Assembly (NCBI RefSeq): GCF_020037475.1
Contig: NZ_JAIQDB010000002.1
Span: 557,854 to 621,853, forward strand
DNA length: 64,000 nucleotides
Origin: Sutcliffiella deserti
GTDB taxonomy: Bacteria; Bacillota; Bacilli; Bacillales; Bacillaceae_I
Direction of reading: 5' to 3'
Shown here: piece by piece, positions 51,749 through 61,247 of the stretch
How the letters are laid out: every line of letters starts with the position of its first letter
How positions within the stretch are numbered: position 1 is the first letter of the stretch
Notes under the pieces: model-generated
Database searches by the model: none
Told to the model about the DNA's origin: nothing
Seen by the model: the letters and a program-made list of their open reading frames with translations, nothing else
Program-made: the position numbers and the translations under genes

Positions 51749-52720
51749 TCACACACCAATCGATTCTTCCATGTTCTTCTGTCTTATATATTCCGCCAAT
51801 AGTTCAGGTGCGTTTAAGTAAACAAGCCCATTTCCTTCTAGGCTTTTAGGGTATCCAAGAGGAATAGTTCTTTTTACTAGTTGTGCATAAATTTCAGGTT
51901 CGGAGAGTTTTCGTTCAAATTCCTGTTCTGCTTGATTTTTTATTAATGCAAGTGCTCCAGCTACGTGAGGTGCAGACATAGAGGTTCCGCTAAAAACAGC
52001 ATACTTTCCACCAGGGATAGTAGATATAATCTTTTCACCAGGTGCTACAACATCCAATTCATTATTGGAGTTTGTAAAATATGATGATTTGCGTTGAAGG
52101 TTTACCGCTCCAACAGCTATTACTTCTGTATACGCTGCTGGATAGGAAAACTCATCAGTGGAGTGATCTCCATCTCCTTCATTGCCTGCTGCACAAACTA
52201 CAAGTATTTGGTTTTTAATTGCTAGTTTTATAGCATCGTGCAATTCAGGGACGTCTATTGGACCACCGAGTGACATCGATATTACATCAACTTTTTGAGA
52301 AATTGCATACTGAATAGCATTTACGACCCACTCATAAGCTCCAGATCCTTCTTTTCCTGCGAGAGCCTTCAGGATGAGTAGTTGTGCGTTCGGTGCAACC
52401 CCGATCACACCTGACTCTGCATTGGTAGCTGCTATTGTTCCAGCAACATGTGTCCCATGACCATTATAATCTGTAAACACATCGGGATCTCCGCTATCAT
52501 CATCAGTGAAATTGTGACCTGAAATGACTCTTCCTTTTAAGTCAGGATGTTCCGCGTCGCATCCGGTATCAATCACTGCAATGACGATATTCTCCCCTGT
52601 AAAACCTTTGTTCCATAATGTAGGGGCCTGAATGATATCCACACCCTCCGGTACTTGCTTGGCCTCGTACAATTGGTTGTCCAATCTATACGGAATCAAA
52701 TGTAGTAACTTTTCCATCAA
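51749..52720 (-). CDS. ispA: intracellular subtilisin-type serine protease IspA
   Basis: A 323-residue S8 protease. There is no secretion signal; instead the short N-terminal extension carries LIPY (~8-11), the inhibitory motif of intracellular subtilisins. The catalytic triad is in AVIDTGCD (Asp), HGTHVAGTIAA (His) and GTSMSAPHVAGA (Ser), with the oxyanion Asn in CAAGNEGDGD. It is the major cytoplasmic protease of sporulating Bacillus. GGAGG precedes the ATG. Confidence 0.93.
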   Translation of the reverse strand: MMEKLLHLIPYRLDNQLYEAKQVPEGVDIIQAPTLWNKGFTGENIVIAVIDTGCDAEHPDLKGRVISGHNFTDDDSGDPDVFTDYNGHGTHVAGTIAATNAESGVIGVAPNAQLLILKALAGKEGSGAYEWVVNAIQYAISQKVDVISMSLGGPIDVPELHDAIKLAIKNQILVVCAAGNEGDGDHSTDEFSYPAAYTEVIAVGAVNLQRKSSYFTNSNNELDVVAPGEKIISTIPGGKYAVFSGTSMSAPHVAGALALIKNQAEQEFERKLSEPEIYAQLVKRTIPLGYPKSLEGNGLVYLNAPELLAEYIRQKNMEESIGV

Positions 52721-52877
52721 AACGCCTCCTAATTAATTTTTACTATTAATAAGAAACTAGTGAAAGGAAAGAAGATTAAACTTACTGAAAATTCTACCAA
52801 ATCATTCGAATAAAAAGCAAGTGCCATATCTACTAAGTACCCCCCCCTGCAAACTGACTATTTGCCACTAAATTGAG

Positions 52878-52898
52878 TTATAGGCGTACCACCTATAA
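52878..52898. promoter_or_regulatory. palindrome upstream of the lia operon
   Basis: TTATAGG and CCTATAA are perfect inverted 7-base arms around CGTACCA, 94 bases before the liaI-like start. It lies where a response regulator operator might be, but I cannot match it to the LiaR consensus from memory. Confidence 0.4.
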
Positions 52899-52992
52899 GC
52901 CCCAGGTCTTATTTCAAAATATAGCTTAAGCTCATTATAGAAAATCTCAGACGCAGGTAAGATAAAGACATGAAAGAAAGGAGGAACATGAT

Positions 52993-53343
52993 ATGAAAAA
53001 ATTCGGATTACTTTTGGTGGGTGTGGTTGCATTCTTCGTCCTACTTGCAAATATCGGTCCACTACTTGGGTTGGCCGTGAGTCTAGTGGTTTCCTATTAC
53101 GCAGTGAAGGCGTTTATGAAAACTGATTCAACAGCAAATAAAGTGTTATGGGGAATTATAGGATTTATCGCAATCGCATTTTCCATCGCCAATGTACCAG
53201 CAGTATTAGGATTGGTTGCAGCGTATATCCTTTATGTAGTAGTGAAAAACTGGAACAAAACGAAGGAAGAAAGTGACATATTAGAAAGTGCAGACCCATT
53301 TACAAATTTCGAAAAGCAATGGAATAATTTAAATCAAGGCTAA
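52993..53343 (+). CDS. liaI: LiaI-like membrane protein
   Basis: A 116-residue protein with three to four hydrophobic segments and a polar C-terminus (~88-116). It occupies the first position of the operon and is the membrane partner expected for LiaH. The final Gly codon and the stop TAA fall inside the left end of a repeat element (see 53338). AAAGGAGG precedes the ATG. Confidence 0.72.
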   Translation: MKKFGLLLVGVVAFFVLLANIGPLLGLAVSLVVSYYAVKAFMKTDSTANKVLWGIIGFIAIAFSIANVPAVLGLVAAYILYVVVKNWNKTKEESDILESADPFTNFEKQWNNLNQG

Positions 53344-53523
53344 GTTAAAAATGAGTGTTGATAGTAGTACTCTACCAGCGATGATTGGAGCAAAAGGCGG
53401 AGACTCCAACGGGCGATAGCGGTAGACTGGAGACCCCGCAGGCGCAGCCGAGGAGGCTCCAGCACCGCCCCGTGGAACGCGTAGCCTTTTGCGGAAATCA
53501 ATAGCGGCGTTTAACAGTAAACC
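53338..53523 (+). repeat. GC-rich repeat with MITE-type ends, between liaI and liaH
   Basis: A full element: left end GGCTAAGTTAAAAATGAG, the palindrome GATTGGAGCAAAAGGCGG to GTAGCCTTTTGCGG, and right end GCGTTTAACAGTAAACC. GCAAAAGGC/GCCTTTTGC form the outer stem. It ends about 10 bases before the liaH ribosome site (AAGGAGTG). Confidence 0.85.
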
Positions 53524-53547
53524 AAAAATAATAAGGAGTGATAGTAG

Positions 53548-54198
53548 ATGAGTAACTTATTTACGAGAATTAAGAATACCATTTCAGCAGACTTTCATGA
53601 GGTATTAGATAAAAAGGAACAGAAAAATCCAATAGCATTACTTAACCAATATTTACGTGATTGTGAAAAAGAAGTAGAAAAAGTTCGAAAATTAGTAGAG
53701 CGTCAAAGCTTATTAAAAGAGGAATTTGTGAGAGAATACAATCAAGCAGAGAGTCTAGCAAGCAAACGTAAATATCAAGCTGATATCGCTTCACAAGCAG
53801 GTGAATCGGAACTGTCCGATTTTGCAACTAAGGAACACCATCAATATGAAGAACGCGCAAGTCAGCTCAAACTTTCTATTGAAAAGGTCTCAGGAGATCT
53901 AACTTCTCTTGAGCAAAAGTACGAAAGTATGAAACATAAGGTAAAGGATATGTATATTAAGCGGATGGAACTAATGGGTAGAGAGAATATGGCTCGTGCA
54001 AATCACCGTATAAATCACGTAATGGACTCGGGGAATCCAGACCAATCTTTCACTAAAGTGAAGGAGATGGAAAACTATCTGGACCACCTAGAGCAAAGAG
54101 TGAACACATCTTATCACCGCAATACTATTGATGCTCGGATTGCACAATTAGAAAAAGAATTACCAAATGAAGAGAAAACACATTCTCATTCTTCCTAA
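53548..54198 (+). CDS. liaH: LiaH, PspA/IM30 family protein
   Basis: A 216-residue coiled-coil protein of the PspA/IM30 family. NLFTRIKNTISADFHEVLDK (~3-22) is the amphipathic membrane-sensing helix; the rest is helical with a His/Ser-rich tail. It protects the envelope during stress and is usually held at the membrane by LiaI. Followed by a terminator that may set its level against liaFSR. Confidence 0.93.
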   Translation: MSNLFTRIKNTISADFHEVLDKKEQKNPIALLNQYLRDCEKEVEKVRKLVERQSLLKEEFVREYNQAESLASKRKYQADIASQAGESELSDFATKEHHQYEERASQLKLSIEKVSGDLTSLEQKYESMKHKVKDMYIKRMELMGRENMARANHRINHVMDSGNPDQSFTKVKEMENYLDHLEQRVNTSYHRNTIDARIAQLEKELPNEEKTHSHSS

Positions 54199-54211
54199 TA
54201 CCTGATATTCT

Positions 54212-54238
54212 AAAAAGGGCGTACTATACGCCTTTTTT
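54212..54238 (+). terminator. attenuating terminator between liaH and liaF
   Basis: AAAAAGGGCGTA pairs with TACGCCTTTTTT (near-perfect), followed by a T-run. It separates strongly induced liaIH from liaFSR. Confidence 0.8.
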
Positions 54239-54269
54239 CTACTGTATGCTAATAAAAGGAGGGAGAGCT

Positions 54270-54995
54270 ATGTTGAATAGAAAAAAAACAGATTTAATGA
54301 GCTATATTCTTATAGCTGGATTTTTCATTTTCATCCTCGAGATTTTATTTTTCGATACGGGGCTCGTTTTTTTCCTTCTTTTTTCCAGTGTGCTTTTATA
54401 TTTCGGGAAAAGAAAATGGAATTGGCTCCTAGGTAAAGTACTATTTGTAATAGGAGCTTTGTCTATCTTTTTTACTATTATAAGTTCCATGACCTTTCGT
54501 TTTCTACTATTAGCCATGATCGTTTATTTTTTCTTATGGTTTATTCGGTCTAAACAAAATCCATCTTTTATAAGACCTGAAATAAACTCTTTTGATAAAG
54601 AAAAAATTCATAAGCGTGAAAAAAAGTGGCTCACAAATAAATTGGTTGATAGTCAAAGAACTCCAGAACATTCTTATACTTGGGATGACGTGAACATTCA
54701 GTGTGGAGTGGGAGATACGATTATTGATTTAAGTTATACCGTTCTTCCAAAAGGGGATTCGGTGATTTTGATTCGAAATATTGTGGGTAATATCCAGATT
54801 CTTGTCCCCTACGAAGTGGATATATGTATACAACACTCTGTAATACTTGGATCTACAGTGATATTAGAAGAGGAACAATCACAGAACTGGAATCAAACGA
54901 TGCACTATCAGACCGAAGATTATGACCAGTCTCTTCAAAAAGTTAAAATCATCACGTCTGTTCTGGTGGGGAGCTTAGAGGTGAAACGAGTATGA
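54270..54995 (+). CDS. liaF: LiaF, inhibitor of the Lia two-component system
   Basis: A 241-residue protein: four membrane helices (~10-95) and a C-terminal beta domain (DUF2154-type) with CGVGDTIIDLSYTVLPKGDS and HSVILGSTVILEEE. It keeps the kinase off without envelope stress. GGAGGGAG sets the start at 54270. The stop overlaps the liaS ATG (ATGA). LiaG, found between liaH and liaF in B. subtilis, is absent. Confidence 0.92.
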   Translation: MLNRKKTDLMSYILIAGFFIFILEILFFDTGLVFFLLFSSVLLYFGKRKWNWLLGKVLFVIGALSIFFTIISSMTFRFLLLAMIVYFFLWFIRSKQNPSFIRPEINSFDKEKIHKREKKWLTNKLVDSQRTPEHSYTWDDVNIQCGVGDTIIDLSYTVLPKGDSVILIRNIVGNIQILVPYEVDICIQHSVILGSTVILEEEQSQNWNQTMHYQTEDYDQSLQKVKIITSVLVGSLEVKRV

Positions 54996-56035
54996 GTATG
55001 CTACAGCGACACCTTCTCTTAGGTGTACTCACTTCTCTAATAAGCTTTATCGTTTTTGGGATTGTAGCATTCGGTTCCTTTCCATTAGGAGAGTGGTCTG
55101 ACCTATGGAATATTAGTGTGCTTGATTTGCCTTTTATCCTGTTTGCCCTTTTTATAAGTCTTTTCTTAGGCATGTTTGTCGGTTTATTTTCCGGACTTTC
55201 CTGGAAAAAAGAATTTGGACTGCTAGCTAACAGACTAGATCAGATTGAGCAAGGGAAGCAGGTTGAATGGGAAACCCAAAGTTCTGTGCCAGAGGTTAAT
55301 TTGATAGAAACGAAAATGAAGAAAATTCATATACAAATGAAAGAACAGATGAAAATATCTCAGAAGCTTGCCAATGAAAAGGCGGTGGACCTTGAAAGTA
55401 GAATTCAGGAAATCGTTTCTCAAGAACGAAATCGGTTGGCGCGTGAATTACATGATTCAGTAAGTCAGCAGTTATTTGCAGCATCCATGCTTATGTCTGC
55501 CATAACGGAATCAAAAACATCAGAAGATAAAGAAATAAAGCAATTAAAATTAGTGGAAGAAATGATTCATCAGTCACAACTAGAAATGAGAGCACTTTTA
55601 CTTCATTTAAGACCCGCTGCATTAAAAGGTAAAACACTGCAGGAAGGGGCAGAGGAATTACTCTTGGAACTTTTGCAGAAGGTACCAATGAGCATAACAT
55701 GGAAAATAGAACCGTTTGCGATCGACAAAGGTGTGGAGGATCATCTTTTTCGCATTCTTCAGGAATCTCTTTCTAACACGCTTCGCCATTCAAAAGCCTC
55801 CTCAGTAGAAGTGTTACTTATTCAACGAGACAACTTAATTATCTTACGGGTACTTGATGATGGAAAAGGCTTTGACGTAGAAAAGGAACGAGCAGGTGCG
55901 TATGGACTGCAAAATATGTACGAACGTGCCATTGAAATAGGTGGGACATTGAAAATAGTCAGTGTGGAAAACCAGGGAACTAGACTAGAAGTGAAGATTC
56001 CTAAAATTGATATAAAGGAGGAGTTGGATGATTAA
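54992..56035 (+). CDS. liaS: LiaS sensor histidine kinase
   Basis: A 347-residue HisKA_3-type kinase. Two N-terminal membrane helices with a short extracellular loop (~8-75) mark an intramembrane-sensing kinase. [15 protein letters not shown] contains the phosphoacceptor His (~150), and [10 protein letters not shown] with GLQNMYERA forms the ATPase lid. It overlaps liaF by four bases and liaR by eight. Confidence 0.94.
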   Translation: MSMLQRHLLLGVLTSLISFIVFGIVAFGSFPLGEWSDLWNISVLDLPFILFALFISLFLGMFVGLFSGLSWKKEFGLLANRLDQIEQGKQVEWETQSSVPEVNLIETKMKKIHIQMKEQMKISQKLANEKAVDLESRIQEIVSQERNRLARELHDSVSQQLFAASMLMSAITESKTSEDKEIKQLKLVEEMIHQSQLEMRALLLHLRPAALKGKTLQEGAEELLLELLQKVPMSITWKIEPFAIDKGVEDHLFRILQESLSNTLRHSKASSVEVLLIQRDNLIILRVLDDGKGFDVEKERAGAYGLQNMYERAIEIGGTLKIVSVENQGTRLEVKIPKIDIKEELDD

Positions 56036-56660
56036 AGTTCTTTTTGTTGATGATCATGAAATGGTAAGAATAGGAGTGACTGCTTACTTATCTGCTCAGC
56101 CTGATATTGAAGTTGTGGCGGAAGCTGATGATGGAAAATTAGGAGTGGAACTGGCGTTAGAACACCGACCTGACATTATACTGATGGATCTAGTGATGAA
56201 AGAAATGGACGGTATAGAAGCAACAAGAAAAATTATGGAGTCTTGGCCGGAAGCAAAGATAATTATTGTCACAAGTTTTTTGGATGATGAAAAAGTGTAT
56301 CCCGCGCTTGAAGCAGGTGCAACAAGCTATATGCTTAAAACATCAAAGGCGAGTGATATTGCGAATGCCGTCCGTGCGACATTTAAAGGTCAATCGATTT
56401 TAGAGCCGGAAGTGGCGGGTAAAATGATGAAAAAAATGCGTCAAAAAAATGAATACCATCCACATGAAGAATTAACCAATCGTGAAATGGAAATTCTACT
56501 GTTGATGACGCAAGGAAAAGCAAATCAAGAAATAGCAGATGAACTATTTATTGCAATAAAGACCGTTAAAGTTCATGTAAGTAATATTCTTGCTAAGCTT
56601 CAAGTGCAGGACCGGACTCAGGCTGTTATTTATGCGTTTAAACATTCCTTAGTAAAATAG
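56028..56660 (+). CDS. liaR: LiaR response regulator
   Basis: A 210-residue NarL-type regulator: receiver with [10 protein letters not shown] (phospho-Asp ~54) and KLQVQ-type LuxR helix-turn-helix (~145-205, [20 protein letters not shown]). It would activate the liaI promoter under envelope stress. Confidence 0.94.
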   Translation: MIKVLFVDDHEMVRIGVTAYLSAQPDIEVVAEADDGKLGVELALEHRPDIILMDLVMKEMDGIEATRKIMESWPEAKIIIVTSFLDDEKVYPALEAGATSYMLKTSKASDIANAVRATFKGQSILEPEVAGKMMKKMRQKNEYHPHEELTNREMEILLLMTQGKANQEIADELFIAIKTVKVHVSNILAKLQVQDRTQAVIYAFKHSLVK

Positions 56661-56759
56661 GGGTAGAATAAGAAGGAGTAAAACAAGGTTGCTTTCCTTG
56701 TTATTTACCGCTATGGTCTTAATATGAGGAATAGATTAACGCGAAAAGGATGGAAGCTA

Positions 56760-57713
56760 TTGACTAATCAAAATAGTACAGCCGAATATATTTATACCTA
56801 CGCATGTAGTCCAGAGGAGCTTGCTTTATGCCATTTGGAAATGCGTTCTTTTTTTCGAAGAGAGTCTCTCATAAATATTATCAAAAGTAACATTAAAATA
56901 GATCCGAGCAGAAGTCCGTTTATACGAGAACGAATAGAAGTATTGTACGAAGAGGAAACCTTAACTGGAATCTATGAACAGGTAAGTGATATAGAAATGG
57001 GAGATAAGACCTTTAAAGTGATTTTTATCAAAATAAATGATTTAGGGGACACTGAGAAAATTGAATACAAGGAGCGCCGTGAGATCGAACGAGAGATAGG
57101 CGCGCAAATTCATGGGAAAGCAGATGTTCATCATCCTGACCATATATTTGGTATTGTAGCCTATGGAGGAAAGTGGTATTTCGGTCATTATTGTAAAAAT
57201 GAGGCAATATGGCTGCGCCACACAAAAAAACCGCGTGAATATTCCACAGCATTAAGCACTCGTGTTGCCAGAGCCATTGCTAATATTGCTGTTCCTCATC
57301 CGGAAGGAATACGAGCAATTGACCCGTGCTGCGGGATTGGTACAGTTCTTGTGGAAGCATTGTCAATGGGAATCACAATAGAGGGACGCGATATAAATCC
57401 TCTAGTAACTAGTGGTTCGAGGGAGAATATCGCTCATTTTAATTTAGAGGGAAATGTAACAACAGGCCCGATAGCAGAGGTAACACAAAATTATGATGTG
57501 GCAATCATTGATATGCCCTATAATTTATATACCCACGCTACCCCTGAAGATCAATTGTCCATTCTTAAGCACACTCGTCGTTTCGCAGATAAGATGGTCT
57601 TAGTCACGATTGAATCAATGGATCACATGATAAAAGAAGCGGGTTTCGAAATTAAAGACCGTTGTGTAACGAAAAAGGGCTATTTTAAAAGAGAAATAAT
57701 TGTTTGTGTTTAA
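56760..57713 (+). CDS. TRM11/TrmG10-like RNA N2-methyltransferase
   Basis: A ~317-residue SAM-dependent methyltransferase. An N-terminal THUMP-like half (~1-170) precedes IDPCCGIGTVLVEALSMG (SAM motif I) and IIDMPYNLY, a DxPYN catalytic motif of guanine-N2/adenine-N6 methylases. It probably modifies tRNA. AAAAGGATGG with suitable spacing favours the TTG at 56760; an ATG at 56724 lacks a ribosome site. It ends four bases into the convergent amidase gene. Confidence 0.83.
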   Translation: MTNQNSTAEYIYTYACSPEELALCHLEMRSFFRRESLINIIKSNIKIDPSRSPFIRERIEVLYEEETLTGIYEQVSDIEMGDKTFKVIFIKINDLGDTEKIEYKERREIEREIGAQIHGKADVHHPDHIFGIVAYGGKWYFGHYCKNEAIWLRHTKKPREYSTALSTRVARAIANIAVPHPEGIRAIDPCCGIGTVLVEALSMGITIEGRDINPLVTSGSRENIAHFNLEGNVTTGPIAEVTQNYDVAIIDMPYNLYTHATPEDQLSILKHTRRFADKMVLVTIESMDHMIKEAGFEIKDRCVTKKGYFKREIIVCV

Positions 57714-58423
57714 AACCCAATTTTCGACCAGTCAAACAAAGAGCCTGGATCGACTTTTCTTACAGGAGCATATTCGCTATGACCGATAATGTGTTTTCTA
57801 TCTCTAAGTATATTAGGGTGCCGCTCCATAATATCATCTAATAATTTGTTAAGTGCCTGATATTGTGCATCTGTGTATCCAATGTGAGAAGGGTCGATCC
57901 TATCAAAGATTTCTCCTGGTATAGTAGAAAGCATTTCTTCTCTGGTCCCAATACCAAGTAGTTCAATACCGAGGGAATAGTCATTAAATCGATCAAAATC
58001 ATCCTGATTATTCAGATCATGCCCTTTTCCTGCATGAAAAGCTACCCGTTTTTCAGGTACAAGATAATAAATCTCCCCACCCCTGCCAATCATATAATGA
58101 GCGGAAACCTCGTATTCTTCAAAAAGTGCATATACATTTTCTACATTATACGGATCTTCTGGATTTCTTAATGCATCATTTATGAAATGAAGCATAACAT
58201 GAGTAATTTGTCCCGTTCTTAATCTTGAATTTTCCTTTGGAAGAAACCACTCTGTCGTTTCAATGGTTGGAGAGTATAAATCAAGTGTCTTAGTTAATTC
58301 CTCATTAGGCACCTGCACTGGAGTATCTCTAACCTGTTCCTCCATACTATTCGTTGTATTAGAAGCACAACCTGACACTAAGAATATACCTATAAAACTA
58401 GCTATCATAAAAGCTTTTAACAT
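57710..58423 (-). CDS. N-acetylmuramoyl-L-alanine amidase lipoprotein
   Basis: A 237-residue protein with a lipobox (FLVSGC, Cys ~19) and an amidase_2 domain (~60-237). Zinc ligands are HVMLHF and GHSEYAPVRKVDPG; the central VSAHYMIGRGGEIYYLV is characteristic. It would cut cell-wall peptidoglycan at the membrane surface, perhaps in recycling or germination. Confidence 0.9.
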   Translation of the reverse strand: MLKAFMIASFIGIFLVSGCASNTTNSMEEQVRDTPVQVPNEELTKTLDLYSPTIETTEWFLPKENSRLRTGQITHVMLHFINDALRNPEDPYNVENVYALFEEYEVSAHYMIGRGGEIYYLVPEKRVAFHAGKGHDLNNQDDFDRFNDYSLGIELLGIGTREEMLSTIPGEIFDRIDPSHIGYTDAQYQALNKLLDDIMERHPNILRDRKHIIGHSEYAPVRKVDPGSLFDWSKIGF

Positions 58424-58730
58424 GTATTTTCTGCTCCTCTACATGAGGTATCTATTTAAATTGTGTAATCCCTATTAAATTCCCCGCACCCCCCCCTAAC
58501 TCCTTTTTAAAGTTTAGTATTTTGTCGAAAAGGTATAGAATTTATATAAGTTTAAACAATAAATGCCATAGTATATTTGTTTTTATAAAGGTTGGAGCAG
58601 CAACGCCCTTTTATAAGCTTATATCTGAAGCGGAAAGTAGCAGATAGTGTGCAAGAGTATTGTACCTAGTTTCAAGATAGACCTTCTTAGAAACTTCCCC
58701 TAATGGATAGGTCATCAGTATAATGTGCTC

Positions 58731-59094
58731 TACCCTGTGGATTGGAGTGGCAGATGATCGACTCCTGCGGGCGATAGCGGTAGACGGGAGACCCCGCAGG
58801 CGCAGCGAGGCCACTGAAAAACTGAAAACATATAGATCTGGATGGCTTCTAGCTGTGGATTGGAGCAAATGGCGTAGACTCCAGCGGGGGAGTAGCGACA
58901 AGCTTGAGACCCCGCAGGGCAAAGCCCGAGGAGGCTCAAGGTCGCCCCGCGGAAAGCGAAGCCATTTGCGGAAAGTAACAGCGGAGTTTAACCCAAACCT
59001 AAAATTATGTACTTTTTCAGCGGCTTCGGCGCAGCCGAGGAGCTCCCGCACCGCCCCGCGGAAAGCGAGCACCTGAAACGAAAAGGAGCAGGGA
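58731..59094 (+). repeat. GC-rich repeat split by a second insertion
   Basis: The outer element ('cagggag' subtype, CCCTGTGGATTGGAGTGG to AAAGGAGCAGGGAG) is interrupted after GACCCCGCAGGCGCAGCGAG and resumes at GGCGCAGCCGAGGAGCTCCC. The duplicated ~9-12 bases around the junction look like a target-site duplication. The 58424-58730 stretch upstream has no gene. Confidence 0.82.
58810..59024 (+). mobile_element. inserted MITE-like element inside the GC-rich repeat
   Basis: About 215 bp with short inverted ends (GCCACTGAAAAA left; right, reversed, GCCGCTGAAAAA). It carries an internal 'aaatggc' subtype palindrome at ~58858-58995, almost identical to 2724-2854. No coding capacity. Confidence 0.7.
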
Positions 59095-59147
59095 GATAAC
59101 AAAAAACCTGCTGCTTTTAAGAGAACCATTAAAAGGAGGAAGATATT

Positions 59148-59345
59148 ATGCCATACGATTCCCTAAAAGAACTACCAGATAGCGTTAAGGACAACCTTCC
59201 CAAACATGCTCAGGAAATTTACAAAGAAGCTTTCAACTCTGCCTCCGATCAATATGACGAAGAGGAGACGGCCCATAAAGTCGCCTGGAGTGCAGTGAAA
59301 AATAAATATGAAAAAAACGACAATGATAATTGGGTGAAAAAATAA
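59148..59345 (+). CDS. ChaB-family protein
   Basis: A 65-residue protein with the ChaB pattern: LPDSVKDNLPKHAQEIYKEA and HKVAWSAVKNKYEK. Small, charged and probably a helical DNA-binding-like fold; in Bacilli the role is unknown. AAAGGAGGAAG precedes the ATG. Confidence 0.85.
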   Translation: MPYDSLKELPDSVKDNLPKHAQEIYKEAFNSASDQYDEEETAHKVAWSAVKNKYEKNDNDNWVKK

Positions 59346-59415
59346 CAAACCAAAGCTTTTATCAACCTACCATCCTTGTGATAAAATAAACAAATCACAG
59401 TAGGAGGTCTACCAT

Positions 59416-59655
59416 ATGAGTAATCACGTCATTGTCTATTCAGCTAAAGGATGTAAAGACTGCGAATATGTCAAAGAATACCTAAAGCAAGAGGAAATAG
59501 CTTTTGAAGTAAGAGATATTATGGCAAAGCCAGAATATCAACAAGAAGTAGAAAAATTTGGTTTCATGGGAATCCCAGTAACGGCTTTAGGTAATAAAGC
59601 GGTAAAAGGATTCAATCCGATGGAAATAAAAAAACTAATTGATACAGCAGAATAA
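59416..59655 (+). CDS. glutaredoxin-like protein with CKDC site
   Basis: A 79-residue thioredoxin-fold protein. The active site is CKDC (~13-16), unlike the usual CPYC/CPPC. The cis-Pro region GIPVTALGN and the closing FNPMEIKKLI are typical of NrdH/glutaredoxin-like proteins. Likely a cytoplasmic thiol reductase. GTAGGAGG precedes the ATG. Confidence 0.87.
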   Translation: MSNHVIVYSAKGCKDCEYVKEYLKQEEIAFEVRDIMAKPEYQQEVEKFGFMGIPVTALGNKAVKGFNPMEIKKLIDTAE

Positions 59656-59660
59656 AGAAA

Positions 59661-59700
59661 ATGCCCCTTGCTTTAACGTAGCAGGGGGCATCTTCTTTTT
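59661..59700. terminator. bidirectional terminator
   Basis: ATGCCCCTTGC pairs with GCAGGGGGCAT (one G-T pair), followed by a T-run, between convergent genes. Confidence 0.82.
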
Positions 59701-60838
59701 AAGGCTGTAAAATAACCTTCACGCATTCATCTTCATGATCATTAAAGATTTTGTATGCGTCACTTGCTTTGTCGAGTGGCATTTTATGTGAAACAATTTC
59801 AGTCGGATCAAATTCTCCTTCTCTAATCATATTAAACAGTTTCGGCATGTAATGGATAACTGGAGCCTGTCCCATTTTAAGGTTAATGTTCCGCTCGAAG
59901 ATATTACCCAAAGGGAACATGTTGTACATGGATCCATATACACCTGTAAGCTGAATTGTACCGAACTTTCTAACTGCATTAATCGCAATATCAATGGCAC
60001 TTAACGTTCCGCCTTGAACCTTCAACTTTTGCCCAATTTCCTCTAGGGTAGATTTTTTACCATCCATCCCTACACAATCGATGACCACATCAGCACCGCC
60101 ATTAGTAATATCTTTTATATGGGAACCCATATCCTTGTATTCATCAAAGTTAAAAATATCAACCTTGTTCATTTTCTTGGCACGATTTAATCTGTAAGGA
60201 AGATTATCTACTGCAATCACCCGCTTAGCACCCTTCATCCAAGCGAATTTTTGCGTCATTAAACCAATTGGACCGCAACCAAGTACAACGACGGTATCAT
60301 CTTCTTTTACACCTGCATTCTCGACACTCCAATAGGCTGTGGGAAGAACATCGGACATAAACAGCACCGCTTCATCTTCAAGCTCTACTGATTCAGGAAT
60401 AACAAAAGGCATGAAGTTTCCGTATGGTACGCGCAAGTATTCAGCCTGTCCACCTGGATGATCACCATAGCGTTCTGTAAAACCAAAATACCCACCCGTA
60501 TCAATTTCAGGGTTTGGATTGGAATTATCACACTGACTCTCTAAGTCATTTTGGCAATAAAAGCAGCTTCCACAAGAGATATTAAAAGGGATAACCACTC
60601 GGTCCCCTTTTTTCACCTTTGTTACCTCTGGTCCAACTTCCTCAACAATCCCCATCGGCTCGTGCCCAATCACATAGTCCTTTTCAGCCGGCAGCGCTCC
60701 TTGGTAAATATGTAGATCAGAACCACAGATTGCCGTCGAGGTGATTTTTACAATGATGTCATCTTTCTTTTGGAGGGTAGCATCTGGTACTTCTTTTACT
60801 TTGATATCCTTTGTTCCTTGAAAAGTTACAGCCTTCAA
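59699..60838 (-). CDS. adhB: zinc-dependent alcohol dehydrogenase (AdhB-like, formaldehyde dehydrogenase group)
   Basis: A 379-residue medium-chain dehydrogenase. CGSDLHIYQG and GHEPMGIVEEVG supply the catalytic zinc ligands; CGSCFYCQNDLESQC the structural zinc Cys; VVLGCGPIGLM the nucleotide site. It matches the zinc-dependent group of which B. subtilis AdhB is a member. Substrate range uncertain. GGAGG precedes the ATG. Confidence 0.85.
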   Translation of the reverse strand: MKAVTFQGTKDIKVKEVPDATLQKKDDIIVKITSTAICGSDLHIYQGALPAEKDYVIGHEPMGIVEEVGPEVTKVKKGDRVVIPFNISCGSCFYCQNDLESQCDNSNPNPEIDTGGYFGFTERYGDHPGGQAEYLRVPYGNFMPFVIPESVELEDEAVLFMSDVLPTAYWSVENAGVKEDDTVVVLGCGPIGLMTQKFAWMKGAKRVIAVDNLPYRLNRAKKMNKVDIFNFDEYKDMGSHIKDITNGGADVVIDCVGMDGKKSTLEEIGQKLKVQGGTLSAIDIAINAVRKFGTIQLTGVYGSMYNMFPLGNIFERNINLKMGQAPVIHYMPKLFNMIREGEFDPTEIVSHKMPLDKASDAYKIFNDHEDECVKVILQP

Positions 60839-60926
60839 TACAAAAACCTCCTTGTGATTTGTTACTTTTTTATACCCGGATATTAAAATTTCAATCAGCT
60901 TTAAATAGAGTTAGAGTTAATATAAA

Positions 60927-61106
60927 GGCTATGTTAAACGCCGCTGTTCATTTCCGCAAAAGGCTACGCGTTCCACGGGGCGGTGCTTGAGCCTCTTCGG
61001 CTGCATCTGCGTGGTCGCATGTATTCCGCTGCCGGACGAAGCGTCTCCTCCTTTTGTTCCAATCTACGCTTGTGAAGTACTTCTCAACATTCATCTTTAA
61101 CAGAGA
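60927..61106 (-). repeat. GC-rich repeat with MITE-type ends (reverse)
   Basis: A near-full element: GGCTATGTTAAACGCCGCTG at the left and CATCTTTAACAGAGAC at the right, with AAAAGGCTACGCGTTCCACG and TCCTTTTGTTCCAATC inside. Nothing else is evident in the 60839-61247 gap. Confidence 0.83.
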
Positions 61107-61247
61107 CAATATAAAAGGGTCTATCAAAAAAATTGAGCAAGTAGATAGCTAAATTATTATTACAAATTTGCACATACTAGCTATTTTCTAAAAGGACAAG
61201 CATAGGATGATAGAAGAGATTATCATGAACGAAAGGAAACGAAACTT

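Noticed and set aside
58611..59129. Minus-strand frame of 172 codons across the nested repeats
   Set aside because: Same spurious repeat-derived peptide, fused through the nested insertion.
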